From a virus: DNA of 21,208 nucleotides. The stretch lies in IMG/VR virus record IMGVR_UViG_3300042298_004033, positions 1 through 21,208 of that record. One strand, written 5' to 3'. Of the stretch, positions 1 through 6,400 are shown in pieces. Made by a program: the position numbers and the translations under genes. The notes beneath the pieces were generated by a model that did not search any database, was not told where the DNA came from, and saw only the letters and a program-made list of their open reading frames with translations. How positions within the stretch are numbered: the first letter of the stretch is position 1; each line of letters starts with the position of its first letter.

Positions 1-9
1 ATCGGATCG

Positions 10-327
10 ATGGGGGCTGGTAAGGCTCTCTCTCCTCTTCCTATAAAACCTACTGGTACCACTGGTACCACTGGTACCAAGAGGGAAAAGACCCTGCCGG
101 ACTGTCTCCAGTCCGGTTCCAGTTGCGAGGGCGAACCGGTACCAGGCACCCCCTGCCCCCGGCGCCAGCGTTGGGCGCAGATCGCCTGCCCCCTCGACCG
201 GAGCCCCCGCAGCCTGGGCGGCATGTGGCTCGCGTACTACCTCGACCAGGGCGCCACCCTGGACGACGCGCGCGGCCTCGCCCGGTCGACCTGTCGCGCC
301 CTGTACCCGGAGACGTTCCCGTCATGA
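10..327 (+). CDS. Small unrecognised gene, 5' end uncertain
   Basis: I do not recognise this product. The frame is open from the left edge of the window to the TGA at 325-327, so the gene may also begin outside the window. The only in-window ATG starts are at 10 (105 residues) and at 223 (34 residues). The downstream part looks coding: from about 150 the codons are strongly G/C-ending and read LAYYLDQGATLDDARGLA near the C-terminus. The first 90 bases do not: their codons end mostly in T or A and run through a palindrome array and up to a hairpin. The stop overlaps the next start as ATGA at 324-327, the usual junction style here, which supports the 3' end. A truncated gene fused by chance to a regulatory region is equally possible. 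Confidence 0.4.
   Translation: MGAGKALSPLPIKPTGTTGTTGTKREKTLPDCLQSGSSCEGEPVPGTPCPRRQRWAQIACPLDRSPRSLGGMWLAYYLDQGATLDDARGLARSTCRALYPETFPS
43..48 (+). promoter_or_regulatory. Possible -10-like element (weak)
   Basis: TATAAA stands out in a G+C-rich sequence and lies just upstream of the TGGTACCA array, where a promoter would make sense. No convincing -35 hexamer is visible 16-18 bases upstream (the stretch is CT-rich), so this is a weak call. Confidence 0.2.
54..79. repeat. Three spaced 8-bp palindromes (TGGTACCA), operator- or iteron-like
   Basis: TGGTACCA occurs at 54-61, 63-70 and 72-79, separated by single C residues, giving a 9-bp period. Each octamer is a perfect palindrome. A fourth copy with one mismatch (CGGTACCA) lies at 137-144. 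The array follows a TATAAA sequence and precedes a hairpin, and its surroundings have non-coding-like composition. Arrays of this kind are typical of binding sites for a dimeric DNA-binding protein or of origin iterons. Which of these applies cannot be told from sequence. Confidence 0.5.
97..116 (+). promoter_or_regulatory. Perfect 8-bp stem, 4-base loop hairpin
   Basis: CCGGACTG, the loop TCTC and CAGTCCGG form a perfect eight-pair stem with a G-T pair possible just outside. No T-run follows (the next bases are TTCC), so it is not a classical intrinsic terminator. It sits between the palindrome array and the first clearly coding stretch, so a leader or protein-binding hairpin is a reasonable guess. 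Confidence 0.4.
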
Positions 328-905
328 CCCCGCGCCTCTCCGACCTGGCCGAAGGCGAAGCGGTCGCTACCGGCGCCGTCCTCGCCAGCCCCCACCACAG
401 CGCCGCGGCGCTCTCCAAGGCCCAGGCCCGGGTGCGCACCCTCCAAAGCCAGCTCGACCTCACCCGGGCCCAGCTCCAGGACGCCCTGAAGGAGCTGGAC
501 GAGCAGGCCCCGCGGTGGCGCCCCCTGTTTACCCTGACGGCCCCCATCGCCACCGTGAGCGAGGCCAACCAGCGCGAGAACCACCACAAGAAAGCTGCCA
601 GGGTGAAGCGCCAGCGGGAGGCCCTGACGGCTGCCCTTCAGCGGACCATCGACCCATCGCCGTTCCGTCAACGCCCACGCCTTCGCGTCACGTTCACCCG
701 GCTGGCGTCCGTCGCCCTGGATAGCGACAACCTCACCACCGCCTTCAAGGCCTGCCGCGACGCCGTGGCGAACTGGATCGGCGTCGACGACGGGCCCCGC
801 GGCCCCATCACCTGGGCCTACGCCCAGGAGCCCCACAAGCGCCACCGCAACAGTCCGGGCATCCTCGTCACCTTCGAGGAACCGGCGCCCAGGAGGACAC
901 CGTGA
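324..905 (+). CDS. RusA-like Holliday junction resolvase (putative)
   Basis: The 193-residue product has a helical, charged N-terminal half (about residues 30-105) and a C-terminal half resembling the RusA endonuclease family. After a strand (LRVTFTRLASVALD, 120-133) comes D133-S-D135-N136-L137, then K142, and then GVDDG at 153-157. RusA enzymes use a DxDN-L-K cluster and a further acidic residue to bind metal and cut Holliday junctions. Here the lysine is seven residues after the second aspartate, further than in E. coli RusA, so this is a divergent member or a relative with the same fold. In phages such an enzyme can debranch replicating DNA before packaging, which fits its position upstream of the terminase. 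The start at 324 forms ATGA with the upstream stop. The frame is open further upstream, but that part looks non-coding. Confidence 0.55.
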   Translation: MTPRLSDLAEGEAVATGAVLASPHHSAAALSKAQARVRTLQSQLDLTRAQLQDALKELDEQAPRWRPLFTLTAPIATVSEANQRENHHKKAARVKRQREALTAALQRTIDPSPFRQRPRLRVTFTRLASVALDSDNLTTAFKACRDAVANWIGVDDGPRGPITWAYAQEPHKRHRNSPGILVTFEEPAPRRTP

Positions 906-1219
906 GCTGTCCCATCACCACCCTCGACTTCGGCGAGCTGGTCCGCTGCATCCTCCCCGAAGGGCACACGGGCCCCCACGAGGACGGCTGCATTAGCTGG
1001 TACGCCCCAGCACCCCCGGGGCCCTACAGCGAGAGCCCACCCCCGGATGACATGGCCGCGTGGCGTAGCCTCGCCCGTGCCCTCCGAGGCCGCCTCACCG
1101 CGACCCAGGAGGCAGCGCGGAGCTACCTCGACGCGAGGAGGCGGGGCGACCCCCAGGCGGCACAGCAGCGGGCCAGGGCGAGACTCTTGGAGGTGCTCGA
1201 TGCTCGTTTACACCCCTGA
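902..1219 (+). CDS. Small hypothetical protein with a Cys/His motif
   Basis: The start is the GTG at 902, inside GTGA with the upstream stop and preceded by AGGAGG at 891-896. The 105-residue product is not recognised beyond a short N-terminal motif, VRCILPEGHTGPHEDGC (residues 14-30). That Cys-x3-Gly-His-x2-Pro-His spacing is seen in many small proteins of high-GC bacteria and their phages and could hold a metal ion. The C-terminal half (about 50-102) is an Ala/Arg-rich helix. Codon 103, at 1208-1210, is TTA, followed by only two more codons and a TGA, so translation may end at 102 residues if TTA terminates. The next gene starts inside this one at 1200. Confidence 0.65.
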   Translation: MSCPITTLDFGELVRCILPEGHTGPHEDGCISWYAPAPPGPYSESPPPDDMAAWRSLARALRGRLTATQEAARSYLDARRRGDPQAAQQRARARLLEVLDARLHP

Positions 1220-1313
1220 GCACATCTGCGGCGCCGCCTTCCTCCTCGGGTGGGGACTCGCGGCGCTGGTCTTCAAGCTCAGCGTTGCAGCCAAGAAGCG
1301 GAGGAAGTCATGA
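1200..1313 (+). CDS. Very small single-span membrane protein
   Basis: This is a 37-residue product starting at the ATG at 1200. It has a short N-terminal tail (MLVYTPEH), one hydrophobic stretch of about 21 residues (ICGAAFLLGWGLAALVFKLSV, 9-29) and a basic tail ending KKRRKS, which by the positive-inside rule suggests N-out, C-in topology. The frame is open upstream, but that part overlaps the previous gene and reads as Arg/Pro/Ser-rich shadow sequence. The stop overlaps the next start (ATGA at 1310-1313). Small phage membrane proteins of this type can be holin-like, superinfection-exclusion or unknown; nothing here decides. Confidence 0.55.
   Translation: MLVYTPEHICGAAFLLGWGLAALVFKLSVAAKKRRKS
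1208..1210 (+). other. In-frame TTA near a gene end (codon 103 of the gene at 902)
   Basis: This is one of only four in-frame TTA codons in the window. It lies three codons before the TGA at 1217-1219, so termination here or there changes the protein by only three residues. Confidence 0.5.
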
Positions 1314-1588
1314 AGACCTACCCCGGGCGCGACCGCGCCAAGGACCTACACAAGCTGGCCGGCGTTTGGGTCGCCATCGTTACGGGTGACCCCTGGGATG
1401 TCGACCTGGCCGAGCCCTTCGGCGACAGCAGCCCCACCGAGGGGATCGCCCGCGCCATCGGCCTCCGGTACACGGACCGCACCCCCGAGGGGAAGCGCTC
1501 GCTGATCCGGGCCTACTGCGAGCGGCTTCTGGAGGACGTGCCCCGGTACGTGCGCCGCCAGTGGAAGAAGGGCGCCGATGGCCGCTAA
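1310..1588 (+). CDS. Hypothetical protein, 92 residues
   Basis: Not recognised. The start at 1310 lies in ATGA and is preceded by GGAGGAAG (1300-1307). The product is soluble and mixed alpha/beta-looking: an N-terminal helix with KDLHKLAGVWVAIV, a GDPW turn, and a C-terminal basic helix (LIRAYCERLLEDVPRYVRR, about 65-83). It ends in DGR at a TAA stop, one of only three TAA stops in the window. The final 11 bases are shared with the next gene. Its place in a chain of small overlapping genes between a recombination-type gene and the terminase suggests an accessory, non-virion role. Confidence 0.6.
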   Translation: MKTYPGRDRAKDLHKLAGVWVAIVTGDPWDVDLAEPFGDSSPTEGIARAIGLRYTDRTPEGKRSLIRAYCERLLEDVPRYVRRQWKKGADGR

Positions 1589-1590
1589 AA
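1576..1590 (+). repeat. Junction repeat, copy 1 (CGATGGCCGCTAAAA)
   Basis: These 15 bases recur with one change at 1760-1774. Each copy holds the end of one gene (…DGR, TAA) and, in another frame, the start of the next (MA-A/G-K). The matching layout suggests that one junction was copied, or that both are kept for coupled translation. Confidence 0.5.
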
Positions 1591-1772
1591 TACTTCGCCT
1601 CCGCAGCAAGCTGATCGGTCGGATTACCCGCATCGATCGCATCATCACCCACATCGAGTGGCGGGGCACCCTCGGGCAGACCTGCGGGACCTGGCCCACC
1701 GCCCGGGTACGCCGTCTCTGGCGGATCTCCCAGGCGGCGTGGCACCGCCTTCAGAGGATCGATGGCCGGTAA
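1578..1772 (+). CDS. Small basic hypothetical protein
   Basis: This is a 64-residue product from the ATG at 1578, which lies 11 bases inside the previous gene and follows a purine-rich GAAGAAGG (1564-1571). It is very basic, with many Arg and Trp residues: an N-terminal helix with Ile/Leu/Arg periodicity (ILRLRSKLIGRITRIDRII, 5-23) and a C-terminal Arg/Trp segment. It could bind nucleic acid, but no known domain is visible. The stop is TAA, and the gene shows the same end/start junction sequence as the gene before it. Confidence 0.5.
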   Translation: MAAKILRLRSKLIGRITRIDRIITHIEWRGTLGQTCGTWPTARVRRLWRISQAAWHRLQRIDGR

Positions 1773-1774
1773 AA
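1760..1774 (+). repeat. Junction repeat, copy 2 (CGATGGCCGGTAAAA)
   Basis: Fourteen of the 15 bases are identical to 1576-1590. This copy again contains DGR-TAA of the upstream gene and ATG-GCC-GGT-AAA (MAGK) of the downstream gene in another frame. Confidence 0.5.
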
Positions 1775-2004
1775 AGGCTGCCCCCACCCCGCCCGCTGAG
1801 CCCACCGCGCGCGCGCCTGACCTCGACGTCCAGGCCATGGAGCGCACCCTCAAGCAGTTGTGGCCGTCGAGCGTCATGCTCGATGTCTGGGAGCGCATGC
1901 GCGAAGCCCGGCGCCAGGCCTGGGCCGAGTACGCCCGCTCCTTGCTCCCCCGCTCTTGCCCTGGTTGCGGCGTCTCGCACAGCCTGGCTGAGGTGTGCCG
2001 ATGA
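1762..2004 (+). CDS. Small protein with a C-terminal CPGC zinc-ribbon-like half
   Basis: The 80-residue product starts at the ATG at 1762, with AGAGG just upstream (1753-1757). A Pro/Ala-rich N-terminus (to about 22) is followed by a helical region containing WERMREARRQAWAEYARSLL. The C-terminus ends with CPGCGVSHSLAEVCR, giving cysteines in CxxC-x10-C spacing plus a His. That could be half of a metal-binding knuckle, with another chain or residue completing it. The stop overlaps the next start as ATGA at 2001-2004. The function is unknown. Confidence 0.6.
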   Translation: MAGKKAAPTPPAEPTARAPDLDVQAMERTLKQLWPSSVMLDVWERMREARRQAWAEYARSLLPRSCPGCGVSHSLAEVCR

Positions 2005-2312
2005 GCGCCCCCGAGCCTGCCTCTCTGGCGCTGTGGCATATTCGCCTCCTCCGCACCGCCCTCCGCGAGGCCGCCGCCTGTGGCATCGCCTTCTCCGAGT
2101 GCGCCGAGGGCCCCGGGTGCCTGCTGATCTACCTGGACGGCTCGAAGCACAGCACGCGCCCAGGCGAAGCCGTTGCCATCCTGGCCCGGCGCATCTCCCG
2201 CGTCACCCCACCGGACGGCACCGATCGCGCGCAGTGGCTCCGGTGGCACCGTCTTCTCGACGCGATGGAAGACCTCGCCGAGGCCTGGCCCTGGTGGGCG
2301 GTGACGGCATGA
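2001..2312 (+). CDS. Hypothetical protein, 103 residues
   Basis: Not recognised. The start at 2001 is in ATGA and is preceded by TGAGGTG (1989-1995). A GTG two codons upstream is possible but less favoured. The product begins with a helix (LWHIRLLRTALREAAACGI, 10-28), continues with a strand-like segment (GCLLIYLDG) and a second helix, and ends in a Trp-rich tail (EAWPWWAVTA). The stop overlaps the terminase small subunit start (ATGA at 2309-2312), so it is probably co-translated with the packaging genes. Confidence 0.6.
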   Translation: MSAPEPASLALWHIRLLRTALREAAACGIAFSECAEGPGCLLIYLDGSKHSTRPGEAVAILARRISRVTPPDGTDRAQWLRWHRLLDAMEDLAEAWPWWAVTA

Positions 2313-2776
2313 CCGCCCGGAAGAAGCCCACCCCGGCGCCTCCCCCCGACGGTCGCCCCTCGGTGGCCGAGCGGGTCGCGGTCATCCGGCGGCGCATGGT
2401 CGCCAGAACCTGGAGCCCCGACCAGACGGAGGAGCTCGCCGAGGAGTGGGGGGTGTCGCTGGTGCTGGTCCGCGCCCACGCCTCCGAAGCCTCGCGGCAG
2501 ATCGAGGCGATGGCCGACCCGTCGCAGGTCAAGGCGGCCCTCGATGGCCTGCTGCTCGAAGCCGCCGACGCTGCACGCCAGGAGGAGAAGCCCGCCGACC
2601 GGGCCCGCGCGCTCTGCCAGGTCGTGAGGGAGGGCCGCGAACTGGCCGGCATCGGCGCCCACCGGGATGCGAGGAACGACCCGAAGACGACGGCGCAGCC
2701 GGAGCCCAAGCCCGCCGAGACGCCCTTCTGGCTTCGACCCAAGGCGAAGACCTCGAAGGAGGGCGACCCCTCGTGA
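2309..2776 (+). CDS. terS: Terminase small subunit (putative)
   Basis: The small terminase recognises the phage DNA and hands it to the large subunit. The 155-residue size and the position just before the large subunit are right for the family. Residues 1-16 are a basic, Pro-rich tail. Residues 18-66 look like a helix-turn-helix domain, with ELAEEWGVSLVLVRAHASEA as the turn and recognition helix. Residues 72-118 are a long helical region of the kind that forms the oligomeric ring. Residues 125-155 form a charged, Pro-rich tail that usually contacts the large subunit. The ATG at 2309 is in ATGA with the upstream stop, and the gene ends in GTGA with terL. Small terminases diverge quickly, so the call rests on fold-like features and synteny. 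Confidence 0.75.
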   Translation: MTARKKPTPAPPPDGRPSVAERVAVIRRRMVARTWSPDQTEELAEEWGVSLVLVRAHASEASRQIEAMADPSQVKAALDGLLLEAADAARQEEKPADRARALCQVVREGRELAGIGAHRDARNDPKTTAQPEPKPAETPFWLRPKAKTSKEGDPS

Positions 2777-4347
2777 GCGAAGGCGCCGCCTTCACCGACT
2801 TCCTCGACGCCCTCGACGTGCGCCTCGAAGCGGGGCAGCGCGCCTTCTGCCTTGTGGCCTTCGATGGGGTCCAGGTCGCTGACCTCCAGGGCGAGGACCG
2901 GACGTGGGCGGTGAAGATCTTCGGCGACCTGCCGCGGATGCCTGACGAGGAGTGGGCGTTCATCCGCATGGTGCTGTGCATCGTGGCCGGGGGGCGCAGC
3001 GGGAAGACGTACCTCGCTTCCTTGCGCCTCTTGCACCTTGCCCTGACGGTCGACCTGTCGGGCCTGGCGCCGGGCGAGGAGGCCTTCGCCATCATCATCG
3101 CCCCGCGCGAGAAGGAGGCCTGGCAGGCGCTGAAGTACGTCGCCGGGGCTGCCCGGAAGCACCCGGACATCAAGCGCTGCATCGTCACCGATACCAAGGT
3201 GCTGCTCACCCTCCGGCGCCCCCAGGACGGGCAGATGGTGACCATCATGCCCACCGCAGCGGGAGCCGGCGGCATCAGCGGACGAGGGAAGACGCTGATC
3301 GGTGCGCTGATGGACGAGACCTGCTTCTTCCGCGACCAGCAGAGCGGGGTGGTGAACGACGATGCGATCTTCGATGCCGCGGAGCCCCGCGTCATCGAGG
3401 GCGGCCAGACCATCGTGGCGTCAACGCCCTGGGCCGCTCGTGGCCTGCTTCACAGGAAGTGGAAGGAGAACTTCGGGCACCCGCGCAACGCCATCGTGGC
3501 TCACGCCTCGACGCGCAACATGCGCACGAACGCGCTGCAGCTCCGCAAGGTGGACAACGCCTACAAGAAGGACGCGAGCAACGCCGCCATCGAGTTCGGC
3601 GCCGAGTGGGGCTCGACCACGACGGAGCTGTTCTTCTCCGACGCCGAGCTCGATTCGATCTTCGATGGCACGGCGCCGCCCCTGGGCACCCGCCCGACCC
3701 CCGGTGACCTCGTGGGCGCCGGCGGCGACCTCGGCTTCAAGCGGAACAGCAGCTCGCTCGCCATCGTGCGCCAGCGACCCTCGCGGCAGGTCTGGCTCGC
3801 GGACCTCCTGGAGCACAAGCCAACGGGGGGCGTGAGGCTCAAGCCGAGCGTGGTCTGCGGGGACTTCGCCCAGCGCCTGGCGACCTTCGGGGCGTCGGGC
3901 CTGGTGGCGGACCAGCACGAGCGGGCGAGCCTGGAGGAGCACATGGGCGACGCAGGGTTGAGCGTCCACGATGCCCCCGCGGCGACCGATGCGCTGGTGT
4001 CGCTGAGGGCGAAGGTGCGGGAAGGGCTCGTCAAGGCGCCGACCCCCGCGGAGGACGACGACAGCCCCGAGGCCACCCTGCTGCGGCGCCTGCGGGAGCA
4101 GCTCACGGGGATCAAGCAGCGCAGGACCGTGGGCAACCAGATCTCCGTGGTCATCCCCGAGGCCATCGACGGGAGCCACGGCGACCTCGCCCAGGGCCTG
4201 GCAAACGCGGTGTGGGGCTTGAGCGCGGTGGGCGGCGAAGAGGCAGAAGAGACCAAGGAAGAGGACGAAGTATGCGAACGAGATCGACGGGAAATCGAGG
4301 CAAGGGAACGGGCGCTGCGAGCAAGGCGCGAGGAGCAAGCGTGGTGA
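2773..4347 (+). CDS. terL: Terminase large subunit (packaging ATPase and nuclease)
   Basis: This is the motor that threads DNA into the prohead and cuts it. Of 524 residues from the GTG at 2773, the N-terminal ATPase has Walker A at 72-79 (AGGRSGKT, K78), Walker B at 179-182 (LMDE, catalytic E182) and a coupling motif at 214-218 (IVAST). The C-terminal RNase H-like nuclease shows D319 in GGDLGF, D380 in VADQHE and D471 in SHGDLA, the usual acidic triad. The last 40 residues are a highly charged Glu/Arg helix. The start is supported by AGGAGGG at 2757-2763 and by GTGA overlap with terS. An upstream extension in this frame would overlap terS and reads as Arg/Pro-rich shadow. The gene is complete, and all key residues are present. 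Confidence 0.95.
   Translation: MSEGAAFTDFLDALDVRLEAGQRAFCLVAFDGVQVADLQGEDRTWAVKIFGDLPRMPDEEWAFIRMVLCIVAGGRSGKTYLASLRLLHLALTVDLSGLAPGEEAFAIIIAPREKEAWQALKYVAGAARKHPDIKRCIVTDTKVLLTLRRPQDGQMVTIMPTAAGAGGISGRGKTLIGALMDETCFFRDQQSGVVNDDAIFDAAEPRVIEGGQTIVASTPWAARGLLHRKWKENFGHPRNAIVAHASTRNMRTNALQLRKVDNAYKKDASNAAIEFGAEWGSTTTELFFSDAELDSIFDGTAPPLGTRPTPGDLVGAGGDLGFKRNSSSLAIVRQRPSRQVWLADLLEHKPTGGVRLKPSVVCGDFAQRLATFGASGLVADQHERASLEEHMGDAGLSVHDAPAATDALVSLRAKVREGLVKAPTPAEDDDSPEATLLRRLREQLTGIKQRRTVGNQISVVIPEAIDGSHGDLAQGLANAVWGLSAVGGEEAEETKEEDEVCERDRREIEARERALRARREEQAW
4331..4335 (+). promoter_or_regulatory. Ribosome binding site deciding the start at 4344
   Basis: AGGAG lies inside the 3' end of terL, eight bases before the GTG at 4344, which itself forms GTGA with the terL stop. 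This favours 4344 over the in-frame ATG at 4272. Confidence 0.6.
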
Positions 4348-4553
4348 CGCTGGCCGAGGCCGTGACGACGCTGGCGACCGCGGCAAGGAAGGCCGGGGTG
4401 ACGCACCTGCGCCTCCGTCGGGGCCCGGTGAGCGAGCTGGTCTTGCTCCCCGACGACCCGCCGCCGGTGGACACCGGCAAGGAGAAGGACCCCCAGGAGC
4501 TGGCCGCCGAGGCCCAGGCGCGTCGTGACTCGACGCTGTGGGGGGCCCGGTGA
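4344..4553 (+). CDS. Small hypothetical protein between terL and portal
   Basis: Not recognised. With the GTG at 4344 the product has 69 residues. A helical N-terminus (TLAEAVTTLATAARKAGV) is followed by a beta-like strand (THLRLRRGPVSELVLLP), a Pro/Asp-rich linker and a C-terminal charged helix. An ATG at 4272 would add 24 Arg/Gly/Ser-rich residues but would overlap terL by 76 bases. The gene ends in GTGA with the portal start. Small genes in this slot are common in short-tailed phages and are usually of unknown role. Confidence 0.6.
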   Translation: MTLAEAVTTLATAARKAGVTHLRLRRGPVSELVLLPDDPPPVDTGKEKDPQELAAEAQARRDSTLWGAR

Positions 4554-6400
4554 GGGGCCGCGCCGAGACCCGCTGGTGGCGAGCGGAGGACCACCACCGG
4601 CTCACCGTGCTCCAGGCCGCGCTGGACGATGCGTACACCACGAGCAGCTCGCGGCTCTGGAGCTACGAGCGGGCCGTGAGACTCTTCAGCGAAAAGCTCG
4701 AGGTCGTCATCGGTCGGAACCTCGCCACCCCGGCGCGGCTCGACTTCAACCTGGTGCGCACCCTCAGCCTCACCGCCCGCGCTCACCTCGCGGAGTACGC
4801 CCCGCCGAGGGCCGCCATCTACACCGAGGGCGGCTCCTGGGAGATGCGCCAGCGGGCCCAGGACCTCCAGAAGTGGACCACCGCGGCGGTCTACGCCACC
4901 AAGATGGACAAGGAGGTGCGGGAGATGGCGAGCGTGCGCTGCGCCGCCTTCGGAGACGGCCCCCTCCGCATCGGCTCACGGTGGGGCAAGATCACCGTCG
5001 AGAGCGTCAAGCCCTGGGAGCTGTTCGCCCACGAGGAAGACGAGCGGGCGGGCGAGCTGCGCACCCTCTACCGGGTCCACGAGGAGGACCGGGGCGTGCT
5101 CGCTCACCTCTACCCCGACGAGGCGAAGGCCATCGACGAGACGGAGGGCTGGAGCCTCGTGCCCTGGGGGGCCATGGGCGAGCGCTACGGTGGCCGGAGC
5201 CACCGCATCCCCGTCGTGGAGGCCTGGCATCTGCCCAGCAGCCCCGACGCCGAGGACGGGCTCTATGTCCAGGCCATCGAGGGGAAGATCCTCGAAGAGC
5301 GCCCCTGGACCGCGCCCCGCTTCCCCTTCGCCTGGTGGGGCTGGACGCGCCAGCCCGGCGGCGGCTTCTGGTCCAGCGGCATCGCGGACGAGGTGGGGGA
5401 GTTTCAGCGTCAGATCGGGCTGTTGCTGCACAAGCTCCAGGCCGCCATCGACCTCACCACCAACCCCAGGATGCTGGCGCCGAAGGCCTCGCGCCCGACG
5501 CCCTGGCCGCCCACGAACGAGATCGGCGGCATCACCTGGTTCGCCGGCAACACCCCGCCCACGTGGGATGTGGCTCGCGCGGTCTCCCCCGAGATCGCCC
5601 TGCAAATCGAGCGGCTCTGGGCCAAGGGGTTCCAGCAGACCGGCATCCCCGAGATGGCCGCCATGGGCGTCAAGCCCGCGGGGCTCAACAGCGGCGAGGC
5701 CATCCGCGTCTACGCCGACAAGGCGAACGGGCGCCTCGCGAGCTGGAGCATCGGGCAGCAAGACCTGTACGTGGAAGCCGCGGTGCTGAAGATCGACGAA
5801 GCCCGGCGCCTCACCGAAGAAGACCCGGAATTTGCCGTCGTCTACCAGGACGAGAAGAGCCAGACCATCGAGCGGGTCTTGTTCGCGGACGTCGACCTCG
5901 ATGAGGACACGTACACCGTGCGGGCCGCCCCCGTGTCGAGCCTCCCCGAGTCCCCCGCAGGCAAGCGGGCGCTGGTGGCCGACATGCTGGCAACCGGGCA
6001 GATCGACCCGGTTCAGGCCCGTCGCCTCAACCGCGACCCCGACCTGGACGCCGAGCAAGACCTGCTCGACGCGCGGGTGAACCTGCTGAAGAAAAACCTC
6101 GAAGACATGCTCTTTGGCGCCGGGATCTACATCGCGCCGGAGCCCATGGATGACCTCGTGGCCGCGAAGGAGCTCGCCCGCGCCTACTACGCCAAGGCCC
6201 GCAGCGAGGGCGTGAGCGATGCTCGCCTCGCGCTCGTCCGTCGCTGGTCCGCCGCCGTCGTCGCCCTGACGACGCCACCGCCACCGCCTCAACCACCGCC
6301 CGGCGCGATGCCTCCCGAGGGCCCGCCGGCGGACATGCCCCTGCCTCCCCCTCCCCCTGACGCGGGCGCCCCGATGCCCGAAGGAATGCCCCTCGCATGA
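4550..6400 (+). CDS. Portal protein
   Basis: The portal is the dodecameric ring at one capsid vertex through which DNA enters and leaves. The 616-residue length and the position between terL and scaffold fit a podovirus-type portal. Visible features are an N-terminal helical region (about 15-100), a mixed alpha/beta region with a WGKITVESVKPWELF strand pair (about 145-159), a stem-like helical segment around 275-400 containing GEFQRQIGLLLHKLQAAIDL and a Gly/Pro-bounded WFAGNTPP loop, and a Glu/Asp/Arg-rich helical C-terminal region. The last 45 or so residues are a Pro/Met/Ala-rich low-complexity tail, probably flexible. The GTG at 4550 overlaps the previous stop; a GTG at 4538 is the alternative. 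The stop overlaps the scaffold start (ATGA at 6397-6400). Confidence 0.85.
   Translation: MRGRAETRWWRAEDHHRLTVLQAALDDAYTTSSSRLWSYERAVRLFSEKLEVVIGRNLATPARLDFNLVRTLSLTARAHLAEYAPPRAAIYTEGGSWEMRQRAQDLQKWTTAAVYATKMDKEVREMASVRCAAFGDGPLRIGSRWGKITVESVKPWELFAHEEDERAGELRTLYRVHEEDRGVLAHLYPDEAKAIDETEGWSLVPWGAMGERYGGRSHRIPVVEAWHLPSSPDAEDGLYVQAIEGKILEERPWTAPRFPFAWWGWTRQPGGGFWSSGIADEVGEFQRQIGLLLHKLQAAIDLTTNPRMLAPKASRPTPWPPTNEIGGITWFAGNTPPTWDVARAVSPEIALQIERLWAKGFQQTGIPEMAAMGVKPAGLNSGEAIRVYADKANGRLASWSIGQQDLYVEAAVLKIDEARRLTEEDPEFAVVYQDEKSQTIERVLFADVDLDEDTYTVRAAPVSSLPESPAGKRALVADMLATGQIDPVQARRLNRDPDLDAEQDLLDARVNLLKKNLEDMLFGAGIYIAPEPMDDLVAAKELARAYYAKARSEGVSDARLALVRRWSAAVVALTTPPPPPQPPPGAMPPEGPPADMPLPPPPPDAGAPMPEGMPLA

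Noticed and set aside
54-143. GGTACC cluster as a restriction-avoidance signal
   Set aside because: GGTACC also occurs singly inside genes (for example 11581 and 14102), so it is not avoided. The spacing and palindromic octamer point to a binding array instead.
4272-4343. ATG at 4272 as the start of the small gene after terL
   Set aside because: It would overlap terL by 76 bases and add a Gly/Arg/Ser-rich segment. The GTG at 4344 has a well-spaced AGGAG and the GTGA overlap.
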